Positions 1-10,609 of a stretch of 64,000 nucleotides of DNA are shown here, piece after piece. Position 1 is the stretch's first letter. Each line of letters opens with the position of its first letter. Made by a program: the position numbers and the translations under genes. Source of the stretch: Streptomyces sp. Tue 6430 (GTDB lineage: Bacteria; Actinomycetota; Actinomycetes; Streptomycetales; Streptomycetaceae); assembly GCA_021568835.1 (NCBI GenBank), contig JAKGSH010000001.1, forward strand, positions 434,001 through 498,000, given 5' to 3'. The notes under the pieces were generated by a model, which was given only the letters and a program-made list of their open reading frames with translations, ran no database searches and was not told where the DNA came from.

Positions 1-927
1 GGCGACGACCATGCCCGCCTGCTCGGCGAAGCGCCCGTCGGCGGGCACGTTGACCGAGCCCCGCAGATACCCGGGCGCGAAATCCTGCGGCGAACGGGCG
101 TCGACCACGACCGCCCCGGCCGCGCGCCGCTCCATGAACTCCTCCACCGACAGCGGCCGGGGCGCGGCGGTCGCGTCGAACAGGCCGTGCTCCTTGCGGT
201 TGAGGATGGCGTCGTAGACGAAGTACGCGGGCGCGGACGGCTGCCCGGCCGTCACCAGCTCCACGAACCGCTCCTCGCTCATCGGCCGGCAGGCGTAGTT
301 GGTGGCACGCTGCTCGCCGATGGTGGACTGGCGCTGGGTGGAGAGGTTCTTGCCGCAGGCGGATCCGGCGCCGTGCGCCGGGAAGACCCGCACGGCATCC
401 GGGAGGTCCATCAGCTTGTGCTGGATCGTGTGGTAGAGCATCTTGCCGAGTTCGTCCGCGGTCACACCGATCGACGCGAGCAGGTCGGGGCGGCCCACGT
501 CGCCGATGAACAGGGCGTCACCCGTGAGGACGCCGTAGGGGACGGTGTCCTGCGCGTGCTCGTACACCAGGACGCTGATCGACTCCGGTGTGTGGCCCGG
601 GGTCTCGAGGATCTGGAGCTGGACCTCGCCGAGGCTGATCCGCTCTCCGTCGGCCAGTTCGCGGATCGGGTACTCGGCCTCGGCACGCTGCCCGTAACCG
701 ATCCAGGCGCCGGTGCGGTCGGCCAGCTCCAGGTGGCCGGCGAGGAAGTCGGCGTGGAAGTGGGTGTTGACGACGGCCTCGATGGTGAACCCGTGGGCCT
801 CGGCGTCGGTGAGGTACTCGGTGACGTCGCGGCGGGGGTCGACGACGACGGCCTTGCCGGTGGTCTCGTCGGCGATCATGTACGACGCCTGAGAGAGGCA
901 GTCGAGGTAGTACTGGGCGAAGAACAT
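1..927 (-). CDS. Persulfide dioxygenase-like MBL hydrolase fused to rhodanese (partial)
   Basis: The frame is open from ATG 927 to the left edge, so the C-terminus is missing. The first ~230 residues are a metallo-beta-lactamase fold with the metal motif THFHADFLAGH near residue 60 and later metal positions in ETPGHTPES, TGDALFIGD and FPAHGAGS. From about residue 265 a rhodanese domain begins (RRAAGAVVVDARSPQDFAPG). This MBL-rhodanese arrangement is known in bacterial persulfide dioxygenases, which oxidise glutathione or low-molecular-weight persulfides to sulfite. The family usually has HxHxDH; here the residue after Asp is Phe, a variant believed common in actinobacterial members. The neighbouring quinone reductase and rhodanese, plus a CstR-like palindrome 32 bases upstream, support a role in sulfide detoxification. 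Function is inferred from family and context. Confidence 0.85.
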   Translation of the reverse strand, partial: MFFAQYYLDCLSQASYMIADETTGKAVVVDPRRDVTEYLTDAEAHGFTIEAVVNTHFHADFLAGHLELADRTGAWIGYGQRAEAEYPIRELADGERISLGEVQLQILETPGHTPESISVLVYEHAQDTVPYGVLTGDALFIGDVGRPDLLASIGVTADELGKMLYHTIQHKLMDLPDAVRVFPAHGAGSACGKNLSTQRQSTIGEQRATNYACRPMSEERFVELVTAGQPSAPAYFVYDAILNRKEHGLFDATAAPRPLSVEEFMERRAAGAVVVDARSPQDFAPGYLRGSVNVPADGRFAEQAGMVVA

Positions 928-958
928 GGTCGGGTGACCTCCACGTCGAAGGGGACTG

Positions 959-977
959 AATACCCACGGGGGGTGTA
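959..977. promoter_or_regulatory. CstR/CsoR-like operator upstream of the persulfide dioxygenase
   Basis: The imperfect palindrome ATACCCACGGGGGGTGTA lies 32 bases before the dioxygenase start. It resembles two better copies at 2669 and 2722, which share the TACCC-n-GGGTA pattern of CsoR-family repressors (CsoR, CstR). No regulator gene of this family is visible in the window. Confidence 0.5.
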
Positions 978-1054
978 CGGAAGGGTCTGGTCCGCCCTTG
1001 CCGGAGGGTGGGGACGGGTGGCCGGCCCGGGCCGGGGACGCCCGGGCCGGCCGG

Positions 1055-2280
<1,226 letters not shown>

Positions 2281-2326
2281 GGCGGTGCTCCTTTCCGGCT
2301 GGCCGGTGTGCGGGGGCCGGGCGGGG

Positions 2327-2653
2327 TCAGGCGGCGTGCTCGTGCGGACCGGCCGCGACGGGACCGCCGGCGCGGGCCCAGGCGCCGGTGCCGCCGGTCA
2401 CGGAGTAGGCGTCGACGCCGCGGGAGGTCATCCGGTCGGCGGCTGTCCTGCTGCGGTTGCCGCTGGCGCAGATCACATACACCGGCCGGTCGGTGGGTAG
2501 TTCGTCGCACAGGGCGGGCACGGTGCGCAGCGCCGTCGGACGGGCGCCGGGCACGTGTCCGGCGGCGTACTCGTCCGCCTCCCGTACGTCGACCACGAGC
2601 GCCCCGGCGGCCCAGGCAGCCGAGAACGCTTCCTGTGTCACTTCACGAGCCAT
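2327..2653 (-). CDS. Single-domain rhodanese sulfurtransferase
   Basis: This 108-residue protein is one rhodanese domain: LVVDVREADEYAAGHVPGA near residue 20 and the active-site loop CASGNRS with catalytic Cys near residue 63. Rhodaneses move sulfane sulfur between persulfides, sulfite and thiols. A GAGG ribosome site lies 5-8 bases before the ATG. It is the first gene of the leftward sulfide-oxidation unit and is followed by the SQR, 46 bases away. Two TACCC-n-GGGTA palindromes lie directly upstream, so it is probably derepressed by persulfide through a CstR-type repressor. Confidence 0.88.
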   Translation of the reverse strand: MAREVTQEAFSAAWAAGALVVDVREADEYAAGHVPGARPTALRTVPALCDELPTDRPVYVICASGNRSRTAADRMTSRGVDAYSVTGGTGAWARAGGPVAAGPHEHAA

Positions 2654-2668
2654 TTCGTTGCCTCCTCA

Positions 2669-2684
2669 ATTACCCCCGGGGTAT
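2669..2684. promoter_or_regulatory. CstR/CsoR-like operator 1 upstream of the rhodanese
   Basis: The palindrome ATTACCCCCGGGGTAT has arms TACCC and GGGTA with a 3-base centre. It lies 15 bases upstream of the rhodanese start codon and overlaps the likely promoter or leader. C-rich/G-rich half-sites of this form are bound by CsoR/CstR-family repressors. Confidence 0.6.
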
Positions 2685-2697
2685 CTCTCCTGCGAGG

Positions 2698-3024
2698 TTA
2701 AGGCGGCTCGGAGAGGGCGTCAAATACCCATGGGGGTATTTGTCCGAGAGGCAACTCATGGCTCCGCGCCGAAGTCGTGAGTCGTGAGTCGTGAACGAGC
2801 CGTGGCCCGTCGGTCACGGCCCTGGGCGGCCGGAGGGTCGTCCGTGTCCCGCCGCCCGGGCCGGAGCCCGCCGTGACCGTGCCGCCGCGGGCGGTGGCCG
2901 GCTCCTCGACCACGGCGAGGCCGATGCCGCACCCGGCGGCGAGGCGGGCGTACGTGTCACCGCATCGCAGACGGGGCGGGGCGGGGCGGGGAGCGCCTGA
3001 CGACCGGCGGTCGGACGTCGCCAT
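2698..3024 (-). pseudogene. C-terminal scrap of a sensor histidine kinase
   Basis: The stretch CGIGLAVVEEPATARGGTVTAGSGPGGGTRTTLRPP matches the last part (G2 box to end) of the HATPase domain of OmpR-partner histidine kinases; it is split here only for reference, with GIGLAVV and GGTVTAGSGPGGGTR as the key parts. Nothing upstream provides an H box, N box or membrane segments, and the reading continues past the natural end towards the operator region. It is a relic. Its position next to the operators suggests a deletion joined it to the sulfide locus. Confidence 0.6.
2722..2741. promoter_or_regulatory. CstR/CsoR-like operator 2, near-perfect palindrome
   Basis: AAATACCCATGGGGGTATTT has TACCC and GGGTA arms and AT-rich flanks, 53 bases upstream of operator 1 centre to centre. 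Two sites in tandem suggest cooperative repression of the sulfide unit. The rightward side now holds only gene debris, so a former divergent partner may have been lost. Confidence 0.65.
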
Positions 3025-3225
3025 CGGGTCCCGGTCTCTCTCCCTCCGGCCGAACGGCGAGTCGTCCGGTCAGGCACCGCGGGTGCGACCGGACAGGCCG
3101 ATCGGCGACGGATGGACACGCACGCGAAGCTCCTGGCGGCCGCCGGTGATCTTGGCCGAGAACCCGTCTGTCAGGAGCTTCGTCGTGCCGCGGACCCGAC
3201 CGACACGCGGCCGACACCGTCAGGT

Positions 3226-3617
3226 GGGAAAAGGCTCACCGACAGCGACACCGGCCTCACCCGTGTCGGCGCACGCGAATACGATCCGGCCCTCGGTCGG
3301 TTCATCAGCGTCGACCCGCTCCTGCAGACCGGCCTCCCCCGGACCCTCGACGGCTACAGCTACGCCGCGCAGAACTCCGTCACCCAGGCGGACTGGAGGA
3401 GTTCCTCGCCGGGGCCGGGCAGGCGGACCTCAGGCTCGTCAAGGGTGAGGCGGGTGGCACGGGGAGGGACTGGCAGAAGATCCCGCCGGGAGCGCAGGTC
3501 GAAAGCGGCACCTACGTGAACAGGATCGGCGGATGCGACAACGCCGTCATGCTCGACGTCCAGGAACCGCGTGCCGGTGAGGTGCGGGTCCATCTCACCG
3601 TGATCTGCGCCTCGTGA
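3226..3617 (+). pseudogene. Orphan RHS core-end module with an unrelated C-terminal tail
   Basis: The segment translates to the conserved end of an RHS repeat core: DSDTGLTRVGAREYDPALG, then FISVDPLLQTG and LDGYSYAAQN. It is about 94% identical in DNA to the same part of the complete RHS gene at 51411-51566. The frame then breaks. In another frame the DNA reads on from EEFLAGAGQADLRLVKG through GTYVNRIGGCDNAVMLDVQ to VRVHLTVICAS and a stop at 3617, a tail of about 74 residues that I do not recognise. No start, signal peptide or Hint domain is present. It is a displaced RHS tip or recombination product, not an intact gene. Confidence 0.65.
3238..3393 (+). repeat. 156-bp repeat, copy A, of the RHS core end
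   Basis: Aligned by eye to 51411-51566 without gaps, it differs at about nine positions, in the same orientation. Similarity stops sharply at both sides. It is a natural substrate for exchange of RHS toxin tips. Confidence 0.8.
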
Positions 3618-3846
3618 CCGGCTTGGCGCACGGGAACCGTACTGGGCGGTCGCTCGGTACCGGTGCCGGGAAGTGAGGGCCCACCGGTGCCACAGGCGGG
3701 TCCTCACCCCGGTCCGGCACCCCTTCGAACGGGCCGGGGAAGCAGCTCGAGCAGGGCGCGTCCCCGTCTCCCGGGGCCCCGGTCCCGCGCCGTCGAACCC
3801 GCCCCACGGGCGCGGCCCCCCACCCCGGGTCCCGGCGGCCGCAATC

Positions 3847-3860
3847 TCAGAGTCCTCTGA
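3847..3860. promoter_or_regulatory. Cluster-specific palindrome TCAGAG-TC-CTCTGA
   Basis: TCAGAGTCCTCTGA lies exactly 24 bases before the ATG of the first flavoprotein gene. The extended form AATCTCAGAG-nn-CTCTGA recurs at 12203-12216 with the same 24-base spacing to the paralogous flavoprotein gene. A shared repressor or activator site is the simplest reading. Confidence 0.65.
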
Positions 3861-3884
3861 TCCGGGCCCGCTAGCGTCCGCCCC

Positions 3885-5426
3885 ATGGTGCGCGACTACC
3901 TCATCATCGGGGCCGGACCGGCCGGACTTCAGCTCGCCGCTCTGCTGGAACGCGAGGGACGCGACTACGTCGTCCTGGAGCGGGGAGCGGGCCCGGAACG
4001 TTCTTCACCCGCTTCCCCCGGCATCGACAGCTCATATCGATCAACAAGGTCAACACCGGTTGCACCGACCCGGAACTCGACCTCCGCATGGACTGGAACT
4101 CGCTGCTGGCCGACGATCCCGAGCTGCGGTTCACCCGGTACAGCGAGCGCTACTTCCCGGCCGCCGACGACCTGGTGCGCTACCTGGGCGACTTCGCCCG
4201 GCGCAGCGGCGTCCGCGTCGAGTACGGCGTCCGGGCCACCCTCATCTCCCGCGACGGCGACGGCTTCCTGGTGCGCGACGACACGGACCGGACCTGGAAG
4301 GCCCGGCACCTCGTCGTCGCCACCGGCGTCTCCCTCCCCAACATCCCGGACATCCCCGGCATCGAAAGCGCCGAACACTACGCCGACTTCGACACCGACC
4401 CGGCCTCCTTCACCAACCAGCGGGTGCTCGTCCTCGGCAAGGGGAACTCCGCGTTCGAGACCGCGGACGCCCTCATGGAGAAGGCCGCCGTCATCCACGT
4501 CGCCGGACCGCACTCGCTGAGAATGGCCTGGCAGACCCACTTCGTGGGCCATCTGCGCGCAGTGAACAACAACTTCCTCGACAGCTACCAGCTCAAGTCG
4601 CAGAACGCCGTCCTGGACGGCACCGTCGAGCGGATCGAACAGCGGGCCGACGGCGGCTACCGGGTGGAGTTCCGGTACGCCCGGACCACCGAACGACTCC
4701 GCGAACTCCACTACGACCGCATCGTGGTCTGCACCGGATTCCGCTTCGACGTCTCGCCCTTCGACACCGGCTGTCGGCCGGTCCTCGCCATCGACGACCG
4801 GTTCCCGCCCAGACCTCCGCCTACGAGTCGGTGAACGTCCCCGGCCTGTACTTCGCCGGCACGCTCACGCAGCAGCGCGACTTCAAACGGTTCACGAACG
4901 GCTTCATCCACGGCTTCCGCTACGGCACGCGCGCCCTGCACCGCATCCTCGGCGCCCGCCACCACGCGACGCCCTGGCCGGCCCGCACCCTGCCCGCCGC
5001 ACCGCAGGCCGTCGCCGACGCCCTCGTGGAGCGCGTCAACCGCTCCTCCGGCCTGTGGCAGCAGTTCGGCTTCCTGGGCGACGTGGTCACCGTCCACGAC
5101 GACCGCGCCCTGTACCAGGAGGAGGTCCCGCTCGACTACGTCGCCGACGGCGGACTCGGTCCCGCCGCACACCGGTTCGTCGTCGACCTGGAGTACGGGC
5201 CCGACCACGACCAGGTCGACCCGTTCGACGTCACCGTGCCCCGCGTCCGCGAGAACGACCCGAACACGCCATGGACTCCACCTACCTCCACCCCGTGGTG
5301 CGCCACTACCGCGACGGCGACCTCGCCGGCACCCACCACCTGGCGGAGAACCTGGAGAACGACTGGGACATCCCGGCCGTCCACCGGCAGCCGCTCGCCG
5401 CGTTCGTGAAGTCCTGCCTTGGCTGA
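3885..5426 (+). CDS. FOXRED2-like NAD(P)/FAD-dependent oxidoreductase 1 (frame broken)
   Basis: The protein of about 513 residues starts [20 protein letters not shown] (FAD Rossmann motif). It continues with HRQLISINKVNTG, MDWNSLLADDPELRFTRYS, ATGVSLPNIPDIPG, a second nucleotide motif [34 protein letters not shown] and FTNGFIHGFRYGTRALHRI. This order and these motifs match the FOXRED2 branch of flavin monooxygenase-like proteins; the enzymatic reaction of the bacterial members is not known to me. Frame breaks near 4000, 4805 and 5272 are each explained by one missing base; at 4000 and 4805 it is a G in CCCGGG/CCCGGCCC contexts. It overlaps the ligase start by 8 bases. A paralogue lies at 10606-12178. 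Oxygenation or oxidation of an aromatic intermediate is inference. Confidence 0.75.
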
Positions 5427-6860
5427 GCAGTTCCCCGGCGCCGTCCTCGACCTCCTCGACGCGGCGGGCGACCGCCCCGTCTTCGAGCACGGCGACCGGG
5501 TCGTCACCGGATCCCAACTCCTCGCTCTGGTAAGGCGGGTGACGAACGGCCTGCGCGCCCGGGCGTCCGCCCGGAGACGGCGTCGCCCTGCTGCTCGGCG
5601 TCAGTCCCGAGGCGTTCGCCGCCGTCCTCGCCGCCCACGCCGTGGGCGCCCGCGTCGTCGGCGTACGACCGGGACTCACGGCACGTCAGCGGCATCACCT
5701 GCTCACCGGCACCGCCTTCCGCGTCACCGACCGTCCGGACGGCACGGCCGACGGCCCGCACGGCACCGTCCTCGCCCTGGCCGGTCTGCTCGCCGCCGAG
5801 GACGACGGCGGCCGGCCGCGGATCTCGGCCCGCCCGCAGGACGTCGCCCGGCTCCTCCACACCAGCGGCAGCACCGGCGTCCCCAAGGCGTGCGCCCAGA
5901 CCTACGCCGCGATGACCGCGGCCTGGGCGGCGCACCCCGACCGCTGGCCCCCCGCCATCCGCGAACTCGCCCGCGCCTCGAGCGGTTCCTCGTCTTCGGC
6001 ACCCTGGCCAGCCAGGTCATGATGGAGTACGGGCTGCTCGCCCTGGCCGCCGGCGGCACCCTCGTCACCGCGGACGCCCCGGCCTTCCCGACAGCCTGGT
6101 GCGCCACCGGGCCACCGGCAGTGTCATCACCGTGGCCCGCCTGACGAAGCTCGTCGCGAGCGTCCGGGCCCGGCCCGTGGACCTCGGCGCACTGCGCGCC
6201 CTGATGGTCTCCGGATCACCCGTCGACACCGGTCGGCTGCGCGAGGCCGCCGACGTGCTGGGACCCGTCGTCTTCCACGGATACGGCCAGACGGAGACCG
6301 GCATGATCTCCATGGCCACCCCGTACGACGAACCGGGCTCGCTGGGCGTCCCCCCGGTCGAGCTGGAAGTGAGGGACGCCGATGGCGGCCCCTGCCACCC
6401 GGCACGGACGGCGAACTCTTCGTCCGCACCCCTCCCAGGGGTGCGGCTACTGGGGCGAACCCGCCCTGAGCGCCGAGGTGTTCACCGACGGCTGGGTCCG
6501 CACCCGCGACATCGGCCACCTCGACCGCGAGGGCCGGCTCCGGCTGACCGGGCGCGCCCGCGACGTGATCATCGTCAACGCCCATGTGTACTACTCCGGA
6601 CCCGTCGAGCGGGTGCTCGCCACCCACCCGGCGGTGGGGGAGGCGTACGTCGTCGCCGCCCCCGACGACAGCACCGGCGAGGCCGTCCACGCCTTCGTGG
6701 TGCCCGCACCGGGCCGGGTCCCCCGACTCGGTGAACTGCGCGCCCTGGTGGCGGCCGAGCTGGGCGAGGCCACCGCACCGACCCGGCTCACCCTGATCGA
6801 CGAGGTGCCGCTCACCCCTGCCGGGAAGCCCGACAAACGGGCCTTGGCGGCCGGGGTTAG
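5419..6860 (+). CDS. Adenylate-forming acyl/aryl-CoA ligase family protein (frame broken)
   Basis: Translation begins at TTG 5419, inside the previous stop. Conserved adenylation motifs appear in order over several frames: LLHTSGSTGVPKACAQT (A3), FHGYGQTETGMIS (A5), GWVRTRDIGHLDREGRLRLTGRARD (A7-A8) and PLTPAGKPDKR with the catalytic A10 Lys near the end. The family activates a carboxylic acid as acyl-AMP and usually forms a CoA thioester. Breaks occur near 5572, 5980, 6092, 6405 and 6440; the 5572 break is one missing G in CCCGGGGC. The stop is uncertain: restoring one G at 6856 would end the protein LAAGG at TAG 6858-6860. An aromatic acid made by the ammonia-lyase at 12240 is a plausible substrate by context only. 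Confidence 0.7.
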
Positions 6861-8160
6861 CGGCCCCGTCGGCCCCGTTGGCCCCGTCCCAGCGGCTCGG
6901 AGGGGCCGGGACGGCACCCCCCGTCGGGCGGGACGGGCCGCCCCGTGCCCGCTCCCGCCGGTCGATCCACGTCAGCAGTGGTGTCGCCATCACGGTGGTG
7001 ACGACGGCGACCACCACCAGCGCGCTGAACAACGCCTGCGTCACGATGCCCGCCGCCAGGCCCAGGTTGAGCGCGATGAGCTGCATCAGCCCCGCGCGTT
7101 CATCAGCGCCCCCACCCGCAGCGCCACCGCCCCGGCTCCCCGGCCAGCCGCGCTGCGAGCCAGCACGCGCCGAACTTCCCCGCCACCGCCACCAGGACGC
7201 ACCCCAGGGTGAGCAGCAGCACCGGCCCGGAGGCCAGCAGCGCGAAGTCCGTGTTCAGCCCCGAGTAGGTGAAGAACAGCGGCAGGAACACCGTGCCCAC
7301 CGGCTTCAGCGTCTCCACCGTGTGGTCCAGCCGCTCCGACCGCGGGAAGACCAGCCCGAGGCTGAACGCGCCGAACACCGCGTACAGCCCGATCTCGTCG
7401 GTGTACCAGGCCACCAGGAACAGCGCGCCGACCAGCACCGGCAACAGGCTCTCGGGCGCCGCCCGCTCCGTCAGCCGCACGGTGCGGCCGTGCAGGCGCG
7501 TCACCACCGCCAGCACCACGACGAGCCCGAGGCCGCCGGCGACGGCCAGCGACACCAGCCCCGCGCTGCCCCCGGAGATGCTGAAGACCCCGCGAGCAGC
7601 ACCCACGCGACCGCGTCGTCCACGGCACCCGCACCGAGCGCCAGCGACCCGAACCGGGTTTCGGTCAGGCCCCGTTCGGAGATGATGCGCGCAAGCATCG
7701 GAAACGCCGTCACCGCCAGCGTCACTCCCACGAACAGCGCCGACACCACCAGCGGCACCCCCGGCGCCAGGGTGCCGGTCCGCTCGCCGACGGCGGCGAT
7801 CAGCGCCGACCCGAGCACCACCGGCACCAGCACCCCGGCCGCGGAGACCAGCCCGGCCGGCCGGGCGACATCGCGCAGCCGGTCCACCCGGAAGTCCCAG
7901 CCGACGTGGAACATGAACGCGACGAGGCCGATCTGCCCCACCACGTACAGGACCGGCCGCAACTCCTCGGGAAAAAGGCCCGCTTCGACACCCGGGAGGA
8001 GGGCGCCGAGCACCGAGGGCCCCAGCACCACACCCGCGAGCATCTCCCCGACCACGGGCGGCTGCCCCACCCGTTGCAGCAGCGCCCCGACGAGCCGGCA
8101 GACGGCCAGGATCACCACGACGGCGAGGAAGAACGCGGGGGCGAGTTCCGAGGGCGTCAT
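6857..8160 (-). CDS. Cation:proton antiporter, CPA2/Kef-type (frame broken)
   Basis: Starts at ATG 8160, overlapping the P450 stop (ATGA). Hydrophobic helices and the family segments PPVVGEMLAGVVLGPSVLG, FHVGWDFRVDRL, FVGVTLAVTAFPMLARII and GALMNARGLMQLIALNLGL are those of monovalent cation/H+ exchangers. Similar transporters occur in antibiotic clusters as presumed exporters or ion-stress genes. Breaks lie near 7590 and 7130. The C-terminus converges with the ligase: a minus-strand TAA at 6857-6859 is reached only if one base is restored, otherwise the frame runs on. It is the last gene of the leftward unit flavoprotein-2, dehydrogenase, P450, antiporter. Export of the cluster product is inference. 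Confidence 0.72.
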
Positions 8161-9521
8161 GCGCTGTCTCCTGTGGAGTGGACGACGGGGCACCGACCGG
8201 GCGGAAACCGTTCGAAGTACCTTGCGGCCGGCCGCTGACGGCGGGCGTGCAGCACCATCACCGTGCCGAGCACGAGCTGCCGCACACCCCGGGTGACGTC
8301 CTCCACGCCGTCGCGCACCCGCAGGAAGCCCCGCAGCGGCGCCAGGCGCGCCCCGGGCTCCAGCCCACGCGGGATCAGCAGACACGGCGCGCGGTGCGGG
8401 ATGGACCGGGTGTGCGAGACCGACGAGTCCAGACGGAAGCGGCGCAGTACCTCCCGCACGGCGGCCCGCAGTACCAGCGGCGACAACCGCCACGCCGGGC
8501 ACGGGCGGTTGGCCGCCACACCGAACGGGATGTGGTGGGCGTCCCCGGCGGACAGCGACGCCCAGCGGTCCGGATCGAAGACGTCCGGCCGCTCGTAGCC
8601 CGTGGCGTGGTAGTCCGGGTAGCTGAAGCACACCACCGAGCCGACCGGCAGCGTGGTGCGGTCGTCGAGCGGGATCTCGTCCGTGGTGATGCGGTGCGCG
8701 ATGCCGAACAGCGGATACAGCCGCATCGTCTCGTCGAGCACGTGCGTCAGGTACCGGTCGTCACCCGGGTCGTCCGCGAGTCGCCGCTGCACCCGCGGGT
8801 GGCGGGCCAGGGCCAGCAGCAGGTGCGCGGTCGCCTCCGAGAGCTGCACGACGGCCGTGTTGAAGAACGTGCCCTGGAGGTAGAGGACCTGCTCCTCCGG
8901 CGACAGCGAGGCCGGCAGCCGGTGCGGCACGTCACCGGCCGCCAGCCGCTCGCGCACATACGCCGTCAGTCGCGCCCTGCGCCGCGTATGGCGCAGCCCC
9001 GTGCACTTCAGGGCGCTGATCACGTCCTCGGCGTGCGCGATGATCAGCTTCCGGGCGTGCGGCGGGCACGGCTCGCGGAACACCAGCCCGTAGCAGAACT
9101 CCGCCCAGGCGGGCATCACCAGGTCACGCAGCCGCACCAGGCTGATCCGGTCCGCGGGCAGCGCGTCCAGGACGCCGGCGACCGCGCGGCCGGCCGCCGC
9201 CGCCAGGTCCGCCGAGCCGCCGGCGAGGATGCGCCGGGTCGCCTGGGCCACGTCCTCGTAGCGCGGGCCGGGTTCCAGATGCTCCTGGTGCACCTCGGGC
9301 CCCGGCGACAGCCAGTACCAGAACAGGTCGGACAGCCCCGCCCCGGCACTGCGGCCGTTCGCGGCCGGATGGGCGTACACCCGCTCGAACACCTCCGGCC
9401 CGTACGCCGCGTTGGGCAGCGTCACCGCCCGGTCGCCGTTCACCTTCTCGAAGATGCGCACCCGCAGCGCCACCACACCGCGCGGCAGCCACCACGTGTC
9501 CGGTTTCCGCCCGCCGCTCAC
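8157..9521 (-). CDS. Cytochrome P450 with atypical I helix
   Basis: 454 residues from GTG 9521, with GGAGG five bases upstream. The K-helix ExxR is in LDETMRLYP and the haem Cys is in PFGVAANRPCPAWRL, near residue 342, followed by an unusually long tail of about 110 residues. The I-helix region reads QGTFFNTAVVQLSEA, so the usual acidic residue-Thr oxygen-activation pair (AGxD/E-T) is replaced by Asn-Thr. P450s lacking the acid often use a substrate carboxylate or catalyse non-classical reactions; which applies here is unknown. The stop overlaps the antiporter start. It is intact, unlike its neighbours, and part of the cluster's leftward operon. No ferredoxin gene is adjacent. Confidence 0.85.
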   Translation of the reverse strand: MSGGRKPDTWWLPRGVVALRVRIFEKVNGDRAVTLPNAAYGPEVFERVYAHPAANGRSAGAGLSDLFWYWLSPGPEVHQEHLEPGPRYEDVAQATRRILAGGSADLAAAAGRAVAGVLDALPADRISLVRLRDLVMPAWAEFCYGLVFREPCPPHARKLIIAHAEDVISALKCTGLRHTRRRARLTAYVRERLAAGDVPHRLPASLSPEEQVLYLQGTFFNTAVVQLSEATAHLLLALARHPRVQRRLADDPGDDRYLTHVLDETMRLYPLFGIAHRITTDEIPLDDRTTLPVGSVVCFSYPDYHATGYERPDVFDPDRWASLSAGDAHHIPFGVAANRPCPAWRLSPLVLRAAVREVLRRFRLDSSVSHTRSIPHRAPCLLIPRGLEPGARLAPLRGFLRVRDGVEDVTRGVRQLVLGTVMVLHARRQRPAARYFERFPPGRCPVVHSTGDSA

Positions 9522-9540
9522 CGTGTCCTCCGCCCGCCGC

Positions 9541-10609
9541 TCACCACGTCCCGCCTCTCCGGACCACCATGTCCCGCGTCAGATCGGCATTGCGGCCGCC
9601 CCCGCACAGCGCCAGCGTGTGGTCGTAGCCGTCGCGCAGCTCCGCGAGGGCCCGCCGCACCCCCGCCTCGCCGTCGGCGGCCAACCCCCACAGCACCGGA
9701 CGGCCCACCCGACCGCCGCCGCGCCCAGCGCGAGCGCGACGGCCACGTCCCCGCCCCGGCGCACCCCGCCGTCGAGCAGCACCGGCACCCGGCCGTCGAC
9801 CGCCTCGGCGACCGCCGGCAGGCAGTCCACGGCGGCCGGCACGGTGTCGCACTGGCGTCCGCCGTGGTTGGAGACGACGACCCCGGCCGCCCCGTGCGCG
9901 ACGGCCAGCAGCGCGTCCGCCGGATGCAGGACCCCCTTCACCAGCACGGGCAGCGCCGTCACGGCCCGCAGCGCGTCGAAGTCCCGCCAGGACAGGGCCG
10001 GGGACATGGGAATGTCGGTGAGGCCACCTGGCGGGCGCCGGGCAGGTCCCGCATGTTCTCGGCGGCGTAGCCGGGCGGCAGGTCCGTGAACCCGTTGCGC
10101 AGGTCCCGGGGGCGCCGGCCGAACACCGGCGCGTCGACGGTGACCACCAGCGCCGTGCAGCCCGCCTCCTCCGCCCGCCGCACCAGCGCCTCGGTGACCT
10201 CGCGGCGCGGGTGCATGGAGAGCTGGAACCACACGGCCGCGCCGGCCGCCGCCTCCCGGGCCGCCGCGACCACCTCGCCGACCGCGACGGTCGCGGCCGT
10301 GCCCGTCACCAGGACGGCGCCCTCCGCCGCCGCGGCCCGGGCCGTGGCCCGCTCGCCGTCCGGGTGCATCAGCCGGTGGAAAGCGGTCGGCGCGACCAGC
10401 ACCGGCCCCGCCCGGCGGGCGCCCGGCAGATCGACGGACGTGTCCCGCCGCTCGCTGCCGCGCAGCACTCGCGGCAGCAGCGCGTACCGGTCGAACGCAC
10501 GCTCGTTGTCGGCCAGGACGCGCTCCTCGCCCGCGCCGCCCGCCGCGTAGTCGTAGTGCACCGGGTCCAGGACCCGGCGGGCCCTCTCGTGCAGCGCGCG
10601 CAGCGTCAC
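9541..10609 (-). CDS. FMN-dependent 2-hydroxyacid dehydrogenase/oxidase (frame broken)
   Basis: Starts at GTG 10609, overlapping the preceding stop as GTGA. Key parts are [49 protein letters not shown] (catalytic Lys region) and [15 protein letters not shown], where SNHGGRQ holds the active-site His and Arg, then [14 protein letters not shown]. These are marks of the lactate/mandelate/glycolate oxidase family, which turns a 2-hydroxyacid into a 2-oxoacid with FMN. Breaks lie near 10025 and 9712. The stop at 9541 is 20 bases before the P450 start. In this cluster an aromatic hydroxyacid (mandelate- or phenyllactate-like) would be a reasonable substrate, but this is inference. Confidence 0.78.

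Noticed and set aside
2761..2795. Short AGTCGTG direct repeats next to the operator as a regulatory array
   Set aside because: Only three 7-base copies in debris, with no promoter or gene to serve.
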